DNA of 64,000 nucleotides from Microsyncoccus archaeolyticus (GTDB lineage Bacteria > Patescibacteriota > Minisyncoccia > Minisyncoccales > Minisyncoccaceae). The notes under the pieces are model-generated. The model saw only the letters and a list, made by a program, of their open reading frames with translations, was not told the origin of the DNA and did not search any database. Made by a program: the position numbers and the translations under genes. The stretch is from positions 1 to 64,000 of the forward strand of contig BTXY01000001.1 of assembly GCA_036987155.1 (NCBI GenBank), written 5' to 3'. Of this stretch, positions 1-7,976 are shown piece after piece (position 1 is the stretch's first letter; each line of letters starts with the position of its first letter).

Positions 1-1
1 T

Positions 2-1288
2 AAATATCTATTAGTTTCTTTGGTTTTGTTCGGAGTAATGATTGCTCCAGGTCTCGTTGGAGCAGATACAATTTCCATAGTTAGTGATACAAGTGTTAAT
101 GTTTGTGGACCAATAGATCACTATGCAACCATTGATTCTTCTGATTGGGGGACCTCAAATTCAGCTGTAGTAACATGGAAACATCCAAATTGGCCAATAA
201 TATCAGGCGCAAACTGGATCTCAACTGCTTACTACACAGAAAATACAAGACAATCTAGTTGGAGAATGTTTAGTGATACTATCGAAATTCCTGCTTGCTC
301 AACTGAAATCTCTGGATCAATAGAAAAAATAACAGCAGATAACGCTGAAGAAATTTACCTAAATGGTATTCTTGTTGGAAGTGACGGGGAAGTACAAGGA
401 ACATCAATTGACAATCAAGAATGGAATACTATTAAAACATGGGAAATAACTGATTATTTGCAAGAAGGAACAAATGAATTAAAAATCATTGTAAGAAATT
501 ATGCTTATAATACAGACTCGCCAACAGTTAATCCAACTGGTTTAATCTACAAGGTAACAGTAAATTATACTCCTGATAATGATTGTGATAATGACGGAGT
601 TCCCAATACAGAAGATTTTTGTCCCAATACACCAACCGAAGCAGAAATATTTACCGAACCATACGGAGTTCATAGATGGTATTGGAATGGCGAAAACTGG
701 ATGCAACAACCAAATAAAGCAGGAAAAGTTAACCATAAAACATTTTTGATAGAAGACACATATGGTTGCAATTGCCATCAAATCCTTGATATTTTAAAAG
801 AAGCTGGCTTAGGAGAATTTGGAGGTCATTACAAATTTGGATGCAGCACTAGTATTCTTGAAGATTTTAATAAAGATTTAAACGACGGAGAAATTGACGG
901 AAAATACTTTATTGAAACAGTTACTGTCCCTGCAAATAAATCAACAAACACATTATCAACTAATCCTTTGGCTTTAGGTGTTAATTACACTCTCAAGGCA
1001 AGAGGAACAGCTAGTGCTGGTGACAACATTCAGTTTGATGCTAGATATTCTTTTAGAACAGGAACATCAATTACTTGGACAGACGCAGTATCTACTTATG
1101 AAGGATATGGTGTTACTTTATTAGATTTATTGGTCAATGGATTAACTCCATGGGGAGACTACAATGCTTCTCACGAATACGAAACTGTTATTCCAGGGAC
1201 TGGAGTTAATGCAACTTTCAGAATCTACGACATTTATTATCCTAATAATTCAGGAAATCTATACGTAGATATTTACGCTAATCTATAA
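2..1288 (+). CDS. Secreted surface protein, 5' end cut by window edge
   Basis: The frame is open to the first bases of the window, so the true start lies upstream. The visible N-terminus is the hydrophobic core and cleavage region of a signal peptide (ending LVGA). A beta-sandwich-like module follows, with IYLNGILVG and NPTGLIYK signatures that recur in the TasA-like protein at 3374. Next come one thrombospondin-type-3-like calcium-binding repeat (DNDCDNDGVPNTEDFCP), a Cys-containing segment (CNCHQILDILKEAG...FGCS) and a beta-rich C-terminus. No membrane anchor or sorting signal is visible. It is probably an extracellular or fibre-associated protein linked to the cluster downstream; its function is unknown. 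Confidence 0.75.
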   Translation, partial: KYLLVSLVLFGVMIAPGLVGADTISIVSDTSVNVCGPIDHYATIDSSDWGTSNSAVVTWKHPNWPIISGANWISTAYYTENTRQSSWRMFSDTIEIPACSTEISGSIEKITADNAEEIYLNGILVGSDGEVQGTSIDNQEWNTIKTWEITDYLQEGTNELKIIVRNYAYNTDSPTVNPTGLIYKVTVNYTPDNDCDNDGVPNTEDFCPNTPTEAEIFTEPYGVHRWYWNGENWMQQPNKAGKVNHKTFLIEDTYGCNCHQILDILKEAGLGEFGGHYKFGCSTSILEDFNKDLNDGEIDGKYFIETVTVPANKSTNTLSTNPLALGVNYTLKARGTASAGDNIQFDARYSFRTGTSITWTDAVSTYEGYGVTLLDLLVNGLTPWGDYNASHEYETVIPGTGVNATFRIYDIYYPNNSGNLYVDIYANL

Positions 1289-1308
1289 AAAATACTAAAA
1301 AACAACAG

Positions 1309-1336
1309 AAACCTCCGTTTAAAGCGGAGGTTTTGA
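1309..1336 (+). terminator. Intrinsic terminator of the first surface-protein gene
   Basis: A perfect 9-bp stem (AAACCTCCG / CGGAGGTTT) with a 7-nt loop, 20 nt after the stop codon, leading into a short T-rich tail. Confidence 0.8.
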
Positions 1337-1370
1337 TATTGTGGAAAAAAGGGGGAAAATTAAATACCTC

Positions 1371-1399
1371 TTGACAATTAGTATTTTGTGTTGTATAAG
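1371..1399 (+). promoter_or_regulatory. Sigma-70-type promoter of a candidate small RNA
   Basis: TTGACA at 1371-1376 and TATAAG at 1394-1399 are separated by 17 bp. The predicted start is near 1406. No ORF of usual size follows for almost 600 nt, so the product is probably a short RNA. Confidence 0.7.
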
Positions 1400-1405
1400 A
1401 GTAGA

Positions 1406-1524
1406 GCATAGAAATTACAAACTATGCTTTTTATTAAGCAAATAAAAGAAAAAGAGCTGTTTTAGGACGCCGAGCTAGTTGTTAATCCTCCTCAGTTTCG
1501 GCGCCCTAAAATAGTTCTTTTTTA
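1406..1524 (+). ncRNA. Candidate small RNA with anti-SD-like loop
   Basis: This predicted transcript starts at the promoter above. A 5' hairpin (AGCATAG / CTATGCT, 1405-1428) lies at the start point. The 3' end is a 21-position stem (1453-1473 with 1498-1518; 18 Watson-Crick pairs, 2 G-U, one A-C mismatch) followed by six T, a strong terminator. Its 24-nt loop contains AATCCTCCTCAG, which resembles an anti-Shine-Dalgarno sequence. No family is recognised, and it could instead be a terminated leader. Transcription is inferred. Confidence 0.45.
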
Positions 1525-1557
1525 TTACTACAATCCTTTTTGTTAAATTTATCATTC

Positions 1558-1605
1558 TTGACAAAAATATTTTTCTGAGTAGTATGAATAATGCACTCAG
1601 AAAAA
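1558..1605 (+). promoter_or_regulatory. Promoter with overlapping inverted repeat
   Basis: TTGACA at 1558-1563 precedes a weak -10 (TATGAA, 1583-1588, 19-bp spacing). A perfect 11-bp inverted repeat (TTTTTCTGAGT at 1570-1580, ACTCAGAAAAA at 1595-1605) brackets the -10 and could be an operator. It would drive the 30-aa ORF at 1672. Confidence 0.4.
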
Positions 1606-1637
1606 ACTGAATGCAAAAAGGGTATTAATAAAAATAA

Positions 1638-1665
1638 TATCTAACTAAAAGGGGGAAGTTAGATA
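1638..1665 (+). promoter_or_regulatory. Hairpin presenting a G5 tract in its loop
   Basis: A perfect 9-bp stem (TATCTAACT / AGTTAGATA) encloses the 10-nt loop AAAAGGGGGA. The loop carries the only SD-like sequence for the ORF beginning 7 nt later, so the fold may control ribosome access or pair with a C-rich RNA. Confidence 0.45.
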
Positions 1666-1671
1666 GAATTA

Positions 1672-1764
1672 ATGGTGTCTTTTTGTACTAATACATTAAG
1701 GGCCAATACTTACGCTTACAGAACAAACTGGGGAGCATGTTTTCTTGCGATTATTAACAAGTGA
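1672..1764 (+). CDS. Possible 30-aa leader peptide
   Basis: ATG at 1672 opens a 30-codon frame (starting MVSFCTNTLR, ending FLAIINK) that stops exactly at the left arm of the next terminator. The only SD-like G-tract sits in the hairpin loop at 1651-1655. Promoter, structured 5' region, tiny ORF and immediate terminator repeat the layout of the mini-genes at 31.8-32.5 kb. Coding status is uncertain; it may simply be part of a structured RNA. Confidence 0.3.
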   Translation: MVSFCTNTLRANTYAYRTNWGACFLAIINK

Positions 1765-1784
1765 AGTCTGATCTTCGCTTTTTT
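1760..1784 (+). terminator. Intrinsic terminator after the 30-aa ORF
   Basis: AGTGAAG pairs with CTTCGCT (one G-U) around a 6-nt loop and is followed by a T run. The left arm overlaps the TGA stop of the small ORF. Confidence 0.6.
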
Positions 1785-1806
1785 GTTATTTAAAAATGCG
1801 AGGATT

Positions 1807-1916
1807 GGACTTTATTGACAACAAAGGTCGACCAGGAAGTTCAATTTTAGTCCTTCAAAATATAATAAGGGGGGGGACAAAATACTTCTTTCGTCTTCTA
1901 AGAAATACTTAGAAGA
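1807..1916 (+). promoter_or_regulatory. Structured 5' region of the TasA-like operon
   Basis: Nested dyads lie here: GGACT (1807) with AGTCC (1849-1853) around a GGTCGACC palindrome (1826-1833). Then come TATAAT (1861-1866), a run of eight G (1869-1876), and a perfect 9-bp inverted repeat TCTTCTAAG / CTTAGAAGA (1894-1902 / 1908-1916). If TATAAT is the -10, the operon mRNA begins within or next to the G run; no good -35 is seen at standard spacing. The start codon of the first TasA-like gene is at 1992. Confidence 0.45.
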
Positions 1917-1991
1917 ATAAAAATGTGCGAAAATATTTAAGATTATAAATTAATATTCGTTTCAATTTAATAGATTGAACGGATAAACACA

Positions 1992-3353
1992 ATGAATAAG
2001 AAAATATTAATTAGTTTAAGCGTTATTGCTGTTGTAGCAGTTATTGCTATTGGTGGAACTATCGCTTATTTTAGCGATACAGAAACTTCAACAGGAAATA
2101 CGTTTATGGCTGGTACTTTAGATCTTAAAGTAGACAACACTTGCCATTACAATGGCATGGTATGTTCAGAACAAGGTTACTGGGAAGAGGAAGAATGTGG
2201 TTCTTCAACATATAAAGAACTTATTGGACAGCCTTGTACTTGCACATGGGTAGCAAAAGATTTAAATGGAGACCTATTCTTTAATTTTACTGATATAAAA
2301 CCAGGAGATTACGGTGAAAACACAATTAGCTTACACGCTGATTACAATGATGCATATGTTTGTGCAATAATAGATGGTTTAACAAACTATGAAAACGATT
2401 GTTCTGAGCCAGAATCTAAAGTTGACTTAACTTGTGGAGAACCAAACACAACTGGAAAAGGATCAGGAGAATTACAGGACTATATCCGTCTTCAAATCTG
2501 GAGAGACAATGGTGTTGGAGAACCAGGACAAATAATTGGAAGTTGTGATAACGTCTACCAACAAGGTGAAATTATTTTAGTCGAAGATACTGTAATAAAC
2601 AATAATTCTGGTGCATGGGAACTTTACTCACCTGCCTTAGGAGCATTAAAAGGAGACACAACAGAATGTATTGGAATAGCTTGGTCTGTTCCAGGTGAAA
2701 CCGGTAATATAATTCAAGGAGACGAATTAGTGGCAAATATTAGCTTCTATGCTGAACAGGCAAGAAATAATGGTGATTTCCGATGTGTACCAGTCTCACA
2801 AAGAGAAATTATTTCAACTGAAAGTACAACTTGGCCAGCATTTACAAATTCATGGCAGACAGATGCTCGTTGGGGTGATGGAGGAACTACTGCAATGCAA
2901 AACGAAATACGCATTGGCCTAAATGGTAGCACTCCCATAGTCCAAACTCATACAGATAACACAACTGGTTTATGGAGAAATAATGTAGTGGAAGACTTTA
3001 CTTTGGTTTATAACGGTTCTGGAGATGCCACTTTCACGGTTGGAGATAAAACAATAAATACTACTTCAGCGGGATTGTTAATAGGTGGAACAAACCTAGG
3101 CCTTACGGTTAAATTAAATACTGGTGTAACGGGTGGATTAGTAGAATTAACAGATGTAAAACTTGATGGCATAACACCAACTGGTCCTGATTCTGCATCA
3201 GTAAATGTTAACGGAACTAAGGCTACTCTGACACTTAGTGGAGATACTCAACTTTCAGATGGATTTACACTAACCGGTAAAATAAAAGCCTCATGGACTA
3301 CTATTACTGGTTCTGGTGGCGAACAACTTGCGCTACAAGTTTCTGTCGATTAA
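1992..3353 (+). CDS. TasA/camelysin-like secreted protein 1 (SipW-type signal peptide)
   Basis: The 453-residue protein begins with a long hydrophobic helix followed by GGTIAYFSDTETSTGNTFMAGTLDLKVDN, shown here as two linked halves: the AYFSDTETS motif and the TFMAGTLDLKV strand. These are the hallmarks of SipW-dependent signal peptides and TasA/CalY subunits. The middle (about residues 90-260) carries the FNFTDIKPGDYGENTISLH core of that fold and ends in QARNNGDFRC. A second beta-rich domain (about 270-453) follows. In Bacillus, TasA-type proteins form matrix fibres after cleavage by SipW; a SipW-type peptidase lies two genes downstream. A fibre or surface role is inferred; the C-terminal domain is unrecognised. 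Confidence 0.8.
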   Translation: MNKKILISLSVIAVVAVIAIGGTIAYFSDTETSTGNTFMAGTLDLKVDNTCHYNGMVCSEQGYWEEEECGSSTYKELIGQPCTCTWVAKDLNGDLFFNFTDIKPGDYGENTISLHADYNDAYVCAIIDGLTNYENDCSEPESKVDLTCGEPNTTGKGSGELQDYIRLQIWRDNGVGEPGQIIGSCDNVYQQGEIILVEDTVINNNSGAWELYSPALGALKGDTTECIGIAWSVPGETGNIIQGDELVANISFYAEQARNNGDFRCVPVSQREIISTESTTWPAFTNSWQTDARWGDGGTTAMQNEIRIGLNGSTPIVQTHTDNTTGLWRNNVVEDFTLVYNGSGDATFTVGDKTINTTSAGLLIGGTNLGLTVKLNTGVTGGLVELTDVKLDGITPTGPDSASVNVNGTKATLTLSGDTQLSDGFTLTGKIKASWTTITGSGGEQLALQVSVD

Positions 3354-3373
3354 TAAATTTAAGTTAGAAAAAT

Positions 3374-4627
3374 ATGAATAAAAAACTAATTACCAGTTTA
3401 AGTATTATAGCTCTGGTTGCTATTGCAGTAATTGGTGGTACTATAGCTTACTTCAACGATACAGAAACTTCATCTGGAAATATTCTTGTTGCAGGAACTA
3501 TGGATTTGAAGGTTGATCACTTGTGGCAAACATATAATGATGTTGCTTGTAACACTTGTGATTTGACTCTTATTAGCAACACAACAAACATGGTAATCGC
3601 AAAGAACGATGTTCTTTTTGATCCCGCTTATCCTGCAGTATTTGTTACATATATTCACCCAAGATGGACAGCACAAAATGATCCAACTCTTTCAGCAGCA
3701 GGTGCTAAATGGATTTGGGAAGACGATCCAACAAAAACAGAAGACTTAACAAATAACGCTGTTTATACATTCAGAAAAACATTTGAATGGTATGGACCGG
3801 TTATTACTTCAGATCTATGGTTTGCAGTTGGTTCAGACAATAGCGTAGAAGTTTGGTTAAACAATACGAAAATAGGAGAAAATACTGGAGAATATGGTTA
3901 TCAACAAGAAAACATGCTACACATTCCCGCAGCATCAATTACTGGACTTATAAATCAAGGAGAGAACAAGCTTGAATTTAAGGTTAAAAATTGGGCTTTA
4001 GCAGGAAGCACTCCAACATCAAATCCAGCTGGATTGATTTATAAGTTTTATCTAAGTGGAGATTGCCAAGGTTCTTGGTTTAAATCTCACTGCAGACTTT
4101 GGGGAATGAAAGACTTAGTTCAAGGAGATACATTCTTCAATTTTGACGATGTAAAACCAGGAGATCGTGGCATAAATGTTATAAGCTTACATGCTTATGA
4201 CAATGATGCTTATGCTTGTTTGATAACTGGAGATGTTGTTGACGCAGAAAATGTTCGCATTAATCCAGAAGTTGTAGCAGGTGATACTACTGAAGAGGAG
4301 GGAGAACTATCTGATTATATTAAATTCTTCGTATGGGAAGATGACAATGATGGTGTCTATGAAGGAGAACCAATAATTGCTGGACCAAATTCTTCTTTTG
4401 AAGCAGCCATCGGAGAAATCTCTCTTACCGAGTCTAATACCAAATATATTGGATTAGCTTGGTGTGCTGGAGAACAATCATTAGACGGAAACGTAATCGA
4501 ATGTGACGGTTCAGGAATGAGTAATATTACTCAAACAGACTCATTAACTGCATCTATTACTGTTTACGCAGAGCAACAAAGAAATAATGCAGAGTTTGAT
4601 TGTGATAATGTACACTTAGCAGATTAA
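3374..4627 (+). CDS. TasA/camelysin-like secreted protein 2 with inserted beta-sandwich module
   Basis: The N-terminus (GGTIAYFNDTETSSGN) and the later FNFDDVKPGDRGINVISLH and QQRNNAEFDC motifs match its upstream neighbour, so it is a paralogous SipW-type substrate. Between them (about residues 85-235) sits a module with HPRWTAQ, SDNSVEVWLNNTKIG and NPAGLIYKF that resembles the module in the truncated protein at the window start. This suggests a TasA-like scaffold carrying a ligand- or glycan-binding insert; the ligand is not predictable. It lies 20 nt after the previous gene and is presumably co-transcribed. Confidence 0.78.
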   Translation: MNKKLITSLSIIALVAIAVIGGTIAYFNDTETSSGNILVAGTMDLKVDHLWQTYNDVACNTCDLTLISNTTNMVIAKNDVLFDPAYPAVFVTYIHPRWTAQNDPTLSAAGAKWIWEDDPTKTEDLTNNAVYTFRKTFEWYGPVITSDLWFAVGSDNSVEVWLNNTKIGENTGEYGYQQENMLHIPAASITGLINQGENKLEFKVKNWALAGSTPTSNPAGLIYKFYLSGDCQGSWFKSHCRLWGMKDLVQGDTFFNFDDVKPGDRGINVISLHAYDNDAYACLITGDVVDAENVRINPEVVAGDTTEEEGELSDYIKFFVWEDDNDGVYEGEPIIAGPNSSFEAAIGEISLTESNTKYIGLAWCAGEQSLDGNVIECDGSGMSNITQTDSLTASITVYAEQQRNNAEFDCDNVHLAD

Positions 4628-4634
4628 AATACTG

Positions 4635-4697
4635 TTTACTTAAACCTTTTAGATTGCCTCAGCTAGATTGGGGCAATCGATAAAGGTTGAAAGTAAA
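4635..4697 (+). terminator. Large intercistronic hairpin between TasA-like gene 2 and sipW
   Basis: Three stacked arm pairs (TTTACTT/AAGTAAA, AACCTTT/AAAGGTT, GATTGCC/GGCAATC) form one long interrupted stem with a 13-nt loop. There is no T run after it, so it is more likely an mRNA-stabilising or partial-termination element that sets the ratio of fibre protein to peptidase than a full terminator. Confidence 0.55.
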
Positions 4698-4718
4698 GAT
4701 AATTATTAAGCATAACAA

Positions 4719-5222
4719 ATGAATATTTCTAAAATCATATATTACACATTTGTCGTCTTTCTCTTGACGGTAGCTATTTTATTGATTGTATCAACCATTC
4801 CAGTAACAGGGAATATAAAAATAATGACTGTTCTTTCAGGATCAATGGAACCAGCAATAAAAACAGGAAGCGTAGTAATTGTAAAACCATTTAACGATTA
4901 CAAAATTGGAGACGTTATAACCTTTAATGAATCAAAAGGAAAAGCTCCGATTACACATAGAATATATGATATTAAAGTTGTTGATAGCGAATCAGTATAT
5001 ATTACAAAAGGGGACGCTAATGATACACCAGATCAGATTGAAATAAAGAAGAAGGATGTTGTTGGAAAAGTTCTAATCAGTGTGCCTTTTGCAGGATACG
5101 CAGTAGACTTTGCAAGAAAACCATTAGGATTTGCTTTAATAATAATTATTCCAGCAGCCGTTATAATCTTTGATGAAATAATGAAAATTTATGCAGAAAT
5201 TAAAAAGAAAAAAACAGAATAG
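4719..5222 (+). CDS. sipW: SipW-type signal peptidase I (ER/archaeal type)
   Basis: The 167-residue membrane protease has an N-terminal transmembrane helix, the catalytic serine box LSGSMEPAIKTGS (near residue 42), the THRIYDI box with the catalytic His (near 85), the TKGDAND box and a C-terminal transmembrane helix (about 130-155). A Ser-His arrangement instead of Ser-Lys is typical of SipW and eukaryotic/archaeal signal peptidases. It lies among three proteins with SipW-type signal peptides, so its substrates are probably those neighbours. It overlaps the next gene by 32 nt, indicating coupled translation. Confidence 0.88.
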   Translation: MNISKIIYYTFVVFLLTVAILLIVSTIPVTGNIKIMTVLSGSMEPAIKTGSVVIVKPFNDYKIGDVITFNESKGKAPITHRIYDIKVVDSESVYITKGDANDTPDQIEIKKKDVVGKVLISVPFAGYAVDFARKPLGFALIIIIPAAVIIFDEIMKIYAEIKKKKTE

Positions 5223-6654
5223 AAAAAAGAAGCCAATAAATATTTTCAAAGCTCTATCATTGAAAGTAGCTGTTTTAGGTATTATTGCTTCACTAAATTG
5301 GATTAGTCTTTCTGTTATAGGTCAAACTATAGCATATTTAAACGACACAGAAACTTCAACAAGTAATATTTTTGCTGCCAGCATTTTAGATTTCGAACTA
5401 ACTTCGGACAGCGATTTTACTCCAACTCCAATTAAATTAGGAGAATCAACAACAAGAACAATCGATATTCTTAATTACGGAAATCAACACAAATACAAAG
5501 TAAGCGCCATTAACTTTTCGGGAGATATTTGTGATTATTTAATACTAGACGCAAATCTTAACAACGGGCAAGTAACATATTCTGGATCATTAAAAGATTT
5601 TATTGACTTTGGACCAACAGTTTATACTGATCCATCTAGCTGGTTTTTTACTTTAACATTGCCTTCTGATGCTCCAGAATCTGTTTTAGGACAAACCTGC
5701 TTGTTTGATTTTGTATTTTTTGGCTCTCAGACTAGAAATGACTTAGATTTTGGAAATGGATTCAAAGATACAGAAGAAATAACCAATAACATTAAAAGTT
5801 TGACTTGTGAGAATATCGAAATTCGATCACAAGGTTATTGGAAAAACCATTCTGAAGATTATATCTTACCTCAATTCTTGGGCAGCTATCCTAATGATAT
5901 AGAAATAATTACAGCAGAAGATGCTGAGGCAATCTTTGATAACCATTCTTCTCTAATGCCAGATATTCTAAGAATACAATTATTAGCAATGAAGTTTAAT
6001 ATTGCTAAATTTGGATTAGGAGACTATTACATCCAAAGCGAAGGAAAAACAATTAATGAACTTGTAGCATATGCTGATCAATTATTAAGAGATAATGAAT
6101 TTACAAGTGAAGAACTTGCTGAACTAGAAAGAGTAAAAGACATTTTAGATGATTTAAACACCGCAGAATATTTAAATTACTGTTATGAATTGCCAGCAGC
6201 ACCACTTTTAATAATGTCTAGTATATCAAATGATGATAATAACGAAGAGGAATTCTTTAATGAAGAACCAATGCTTATGATGACAATGCTAAGTGGAACA
6301 CCAGAAGGGGATGATGACCCAGAAGAACCTGCTGAAGAATTAGAAGAAGAAAATAATGAAGAACCTGAAGAGCAAGAAAAACCAGAGCAAACAGAGGAAA
6401 ATCAAGAACAAACAAACGAAGAACCTGAAGAAAACACAAATCCAGAAGAAGAACCTCAATTATCTGAACCTCAAGGAGATATTATTACTGAAAACAATAA
6501 TGAAGATCTCCCAGAAGAAGAACCAGCCATATTGCCTCAAGACCCAGAAGAACCTCAGCAAACAAAGGAGAACAATAATACACAAGAAGAAAATAGTGGA
6601 GGAGGAGAAACAACTAGCGAGATAATAACAGAAAACAATGAAGTGACAGAATAA
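5191..6654 (+). CDS. TasA-like secreted protein 3 with acidic Pro/Glu-rich tail
   Basis: A basic N-terminus, a hydrophobic segment and GQTIAYLNDTETSTSN give a SipW-type signal peptide. A short TasA-like beta domain follows (about residues 60-195), then a helical domain starting QGYWKNHSEDYILPQF (about 210-330; the GYWKNH motif recurs in secreted bacterial proteins). The last 150 residues are a low-complexity Glu/Pro/Asn/Gln stalk with no membrane anchor or LPXTG. The stalk could act as a flexible spacer or ion-binding polyanion. Its start lies inside the end of sipW. Function beyond surface location is inferred. Confidence 0.72.
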   Translation: MQKLKRKKQNRKKKPINIFKALSLKVAVLGIIASLNWISLSVIGQTIAYLNDTETSTSNIFAASILDFELTSDSDFTPTPIKLGESTTRTIDILNYGNQHKYKVSAINFSGDICDYLILDANLNNGQVTYSGSLKDFIDFGPTVYTDPSSWFFTLTLPSDAPESVLGQTCLFDFVFFGSQTRNDLDFGNGFKDTEEITNNIKSLTCENIEIRSQGYWKNHSEDYILPQFLGSYPNDIEIITAEDAEAIFDNHSSLMPDILRIQLLAMKFNIAKFGLGDYYIQSEGKTINELVAYADQLLRDNEFTSEELAELERVKDILDDLNTAEYLNYCYELPAAPLLIMSSISNDDNNEEEFFNEEPMLMMTMLSGTPEGDDDPEEPAEELEEENNEEPEEQEKPEQTEENQEQTNEEPEENTNPEEEPQLSEPQGDIITENNNEDLPEEEPAILPQDPEEPQQTKENNNTQEENSGGGETTSEIITENNEVTE

Positions 6655-6658
6655 ACAT

Positions 6659-7939
6659 ATGAATAATTTCACAAAGACAATTTTAATTAGTTTTTTAATG
6701 GTAACTCTGTTTCCTTGTTTTGCTTTAGCTGGAGGAATACTAGACATATCATTTGAACAAACTCCATTATTTCAAGAATCAAACTTCCTCCCAGGAAACT
6801 CAATAGAACACTGGGTGAATGTAACAAATAAAAGTACTGAATCTCAACCTATTGGAATTGAGGTTGTTAATTATTCTTCTTGCACAGAACACTGCTTTTC
6901 TGATCAATTAAATCTTGTAATTAGTGATGGAACAATTGACTTATACAGTGCTTCATTAACAAGCTTCTTTAATGCAGGGGAAATAAAGCTATCTGACCTA
7001 GGAGCAGGAAACACTCAGAAATATTACTTAGAAGTTACTTTTATTCCTGAATCAGGCAATGAATACAAAACCAAAGAAACTAGTTTTGACTTTAAGATTG
7101 GCTCTTTTGGTAAAGAATCCATTGGAGGAGAAATACCTGGCGGAGGAGGTGGCGGCGGCGGAGGATATTCTGCAACAGGATTAATTATTACTAATGAAAT
7201 AGCAAGCCCACAAGAGAGCAATGCTAATATTACTTGGTTAACAAATAAAGTAGCTACAAGTAGAGTTGTTTATTCTTCAGAATTTGAACCACATGTATTG
7301 CAATTAGATAATTTACCAAATTATGGATATGCTCATTCAACAATAGAAGACTCAACTCCAGTAATGAGTCATGCAATGTTAATTGAAGGATTGTCTTCTG
7401 GCACAACATATTACTTTAGATGTATTTCTAGAGGTTCTTTTGCAGTAAGCCAAGAGTTATCATTTACTACGCCTGGAGAGAAAAAACAAGAAACAGAAGA
7501 ACAAGATACTCAAGAGGAAACTGTTCCTCAAGAAAAGCAGGGCCCTGTAGAAGAATTAATTGTTGCAGCAGAAAACTTCATTAATTCAGGAGAAGAAAAC
7601 ATAAACAATGGAGCAAAAACATTGTTTGGAGAAGAACCACAAGAATCTATTGGTAATATATATAATACATCTTTAGCAGCTTTAACTGATTTTCTTAAAA
7701 ATATTAATTGGTGCTGGGTTTTCTTCTTAATAATACTTGTTTTAATTATTCTATTCCTTTTATCTAAAAAAGAAGAAGAGAAAAAGAGAAAAACATTATT
7801 CTGGTTAATTATTATTCTAATCATATTATTCTGCATTTACTGCCGTCCACTGTGCTTAGTACTATTAATCACTGCTATTATACTATTCATTATTTCTTTA
7901 ATAATTGATTACTTTAAAAAGGAAAACAAGCCTCAATAA
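6659..7939 (+). CDS. Membrane-anchored surface protein with Fn3-like domain
   Basis: A signal peptide (about residues 1-25, ending ALAGG) is followed by a beta domain (about 30-155), a glycine-only linker of eight residues, a fibronectin-III-like domain (about 172-270, typical WLTNKVATSRVVYS and GLSSGTTYYFRC), an acidic Gln/Glu linker, and two or three hydrophobic helices at the C-terminus (about 350-420) split by a KKEEEKKRK loop. It starts 5 nt after the acidic TasA-like protein and closes the operon. It may tether the TasA-type material to the membrane; that is inference from topology and position. Confidence 0.7.
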   Translation: MNNFTKTILISFLMVTLFPCFALAGGILDISFEQTPLFQESNFLPGNSIEHWVNVTNKSTESQPIGIEVVNYSSCTEHCFSDQLNLVISDGTIDLYSASLTSFFNAGEIKLSDLGAGNTQKYYLEVTFIPESGNEYKTKETSFDFKIGSFGKESIGGEIPGGGGGGGGGYSATGLIITNEIASPQESNANITWLTNKVATSRVVYSSEFEPHVLQLDNLPNYGYAHSTIEDSTPVMSHAMLIEGLSSGTTYYFRCISRGSFAVSQELSFTTPGEKKQETEEQDTQEETVPQEKQGPVEELIVAAENFINSGEENINNGAKTLFGEEPQESIGNIYNTSLAALTDFLKNINWCWVFFLIILVLIILFLLSKKEEEKKRKTLFWLIIILIILFCIYCRPLCLVLLITAIILFIISLIIDYFKKENKPQ

Positions 7940-7976
7940 TTTGATTTTAATAATCAAAAGGACTATTATATATCAA

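Noticed and set aside
542..781. 79-aa minus-strand ORF inside the first surface protein
   Set aside because: It lies wholly within a well-supported coding frame, has no SD or promoter, and its composition is that of an antisense shadow.
6240..6600. Repetitive GAAGAA-rich stretch suspected to be a DNA repeat array
   Set aside because: The period is irregular and the sequence is simply the codons of an acidic Pro/Glu/Asn tail; no CRISPR-like or tandem repeat unit is present.
6356..6747. Overlapping ORFs on both strands in the acidic tail region
   Set aside because: They arise from the low-complexity Glu/Gln/Pro codons of the TasA-like protein 3 tail and have no start signals.
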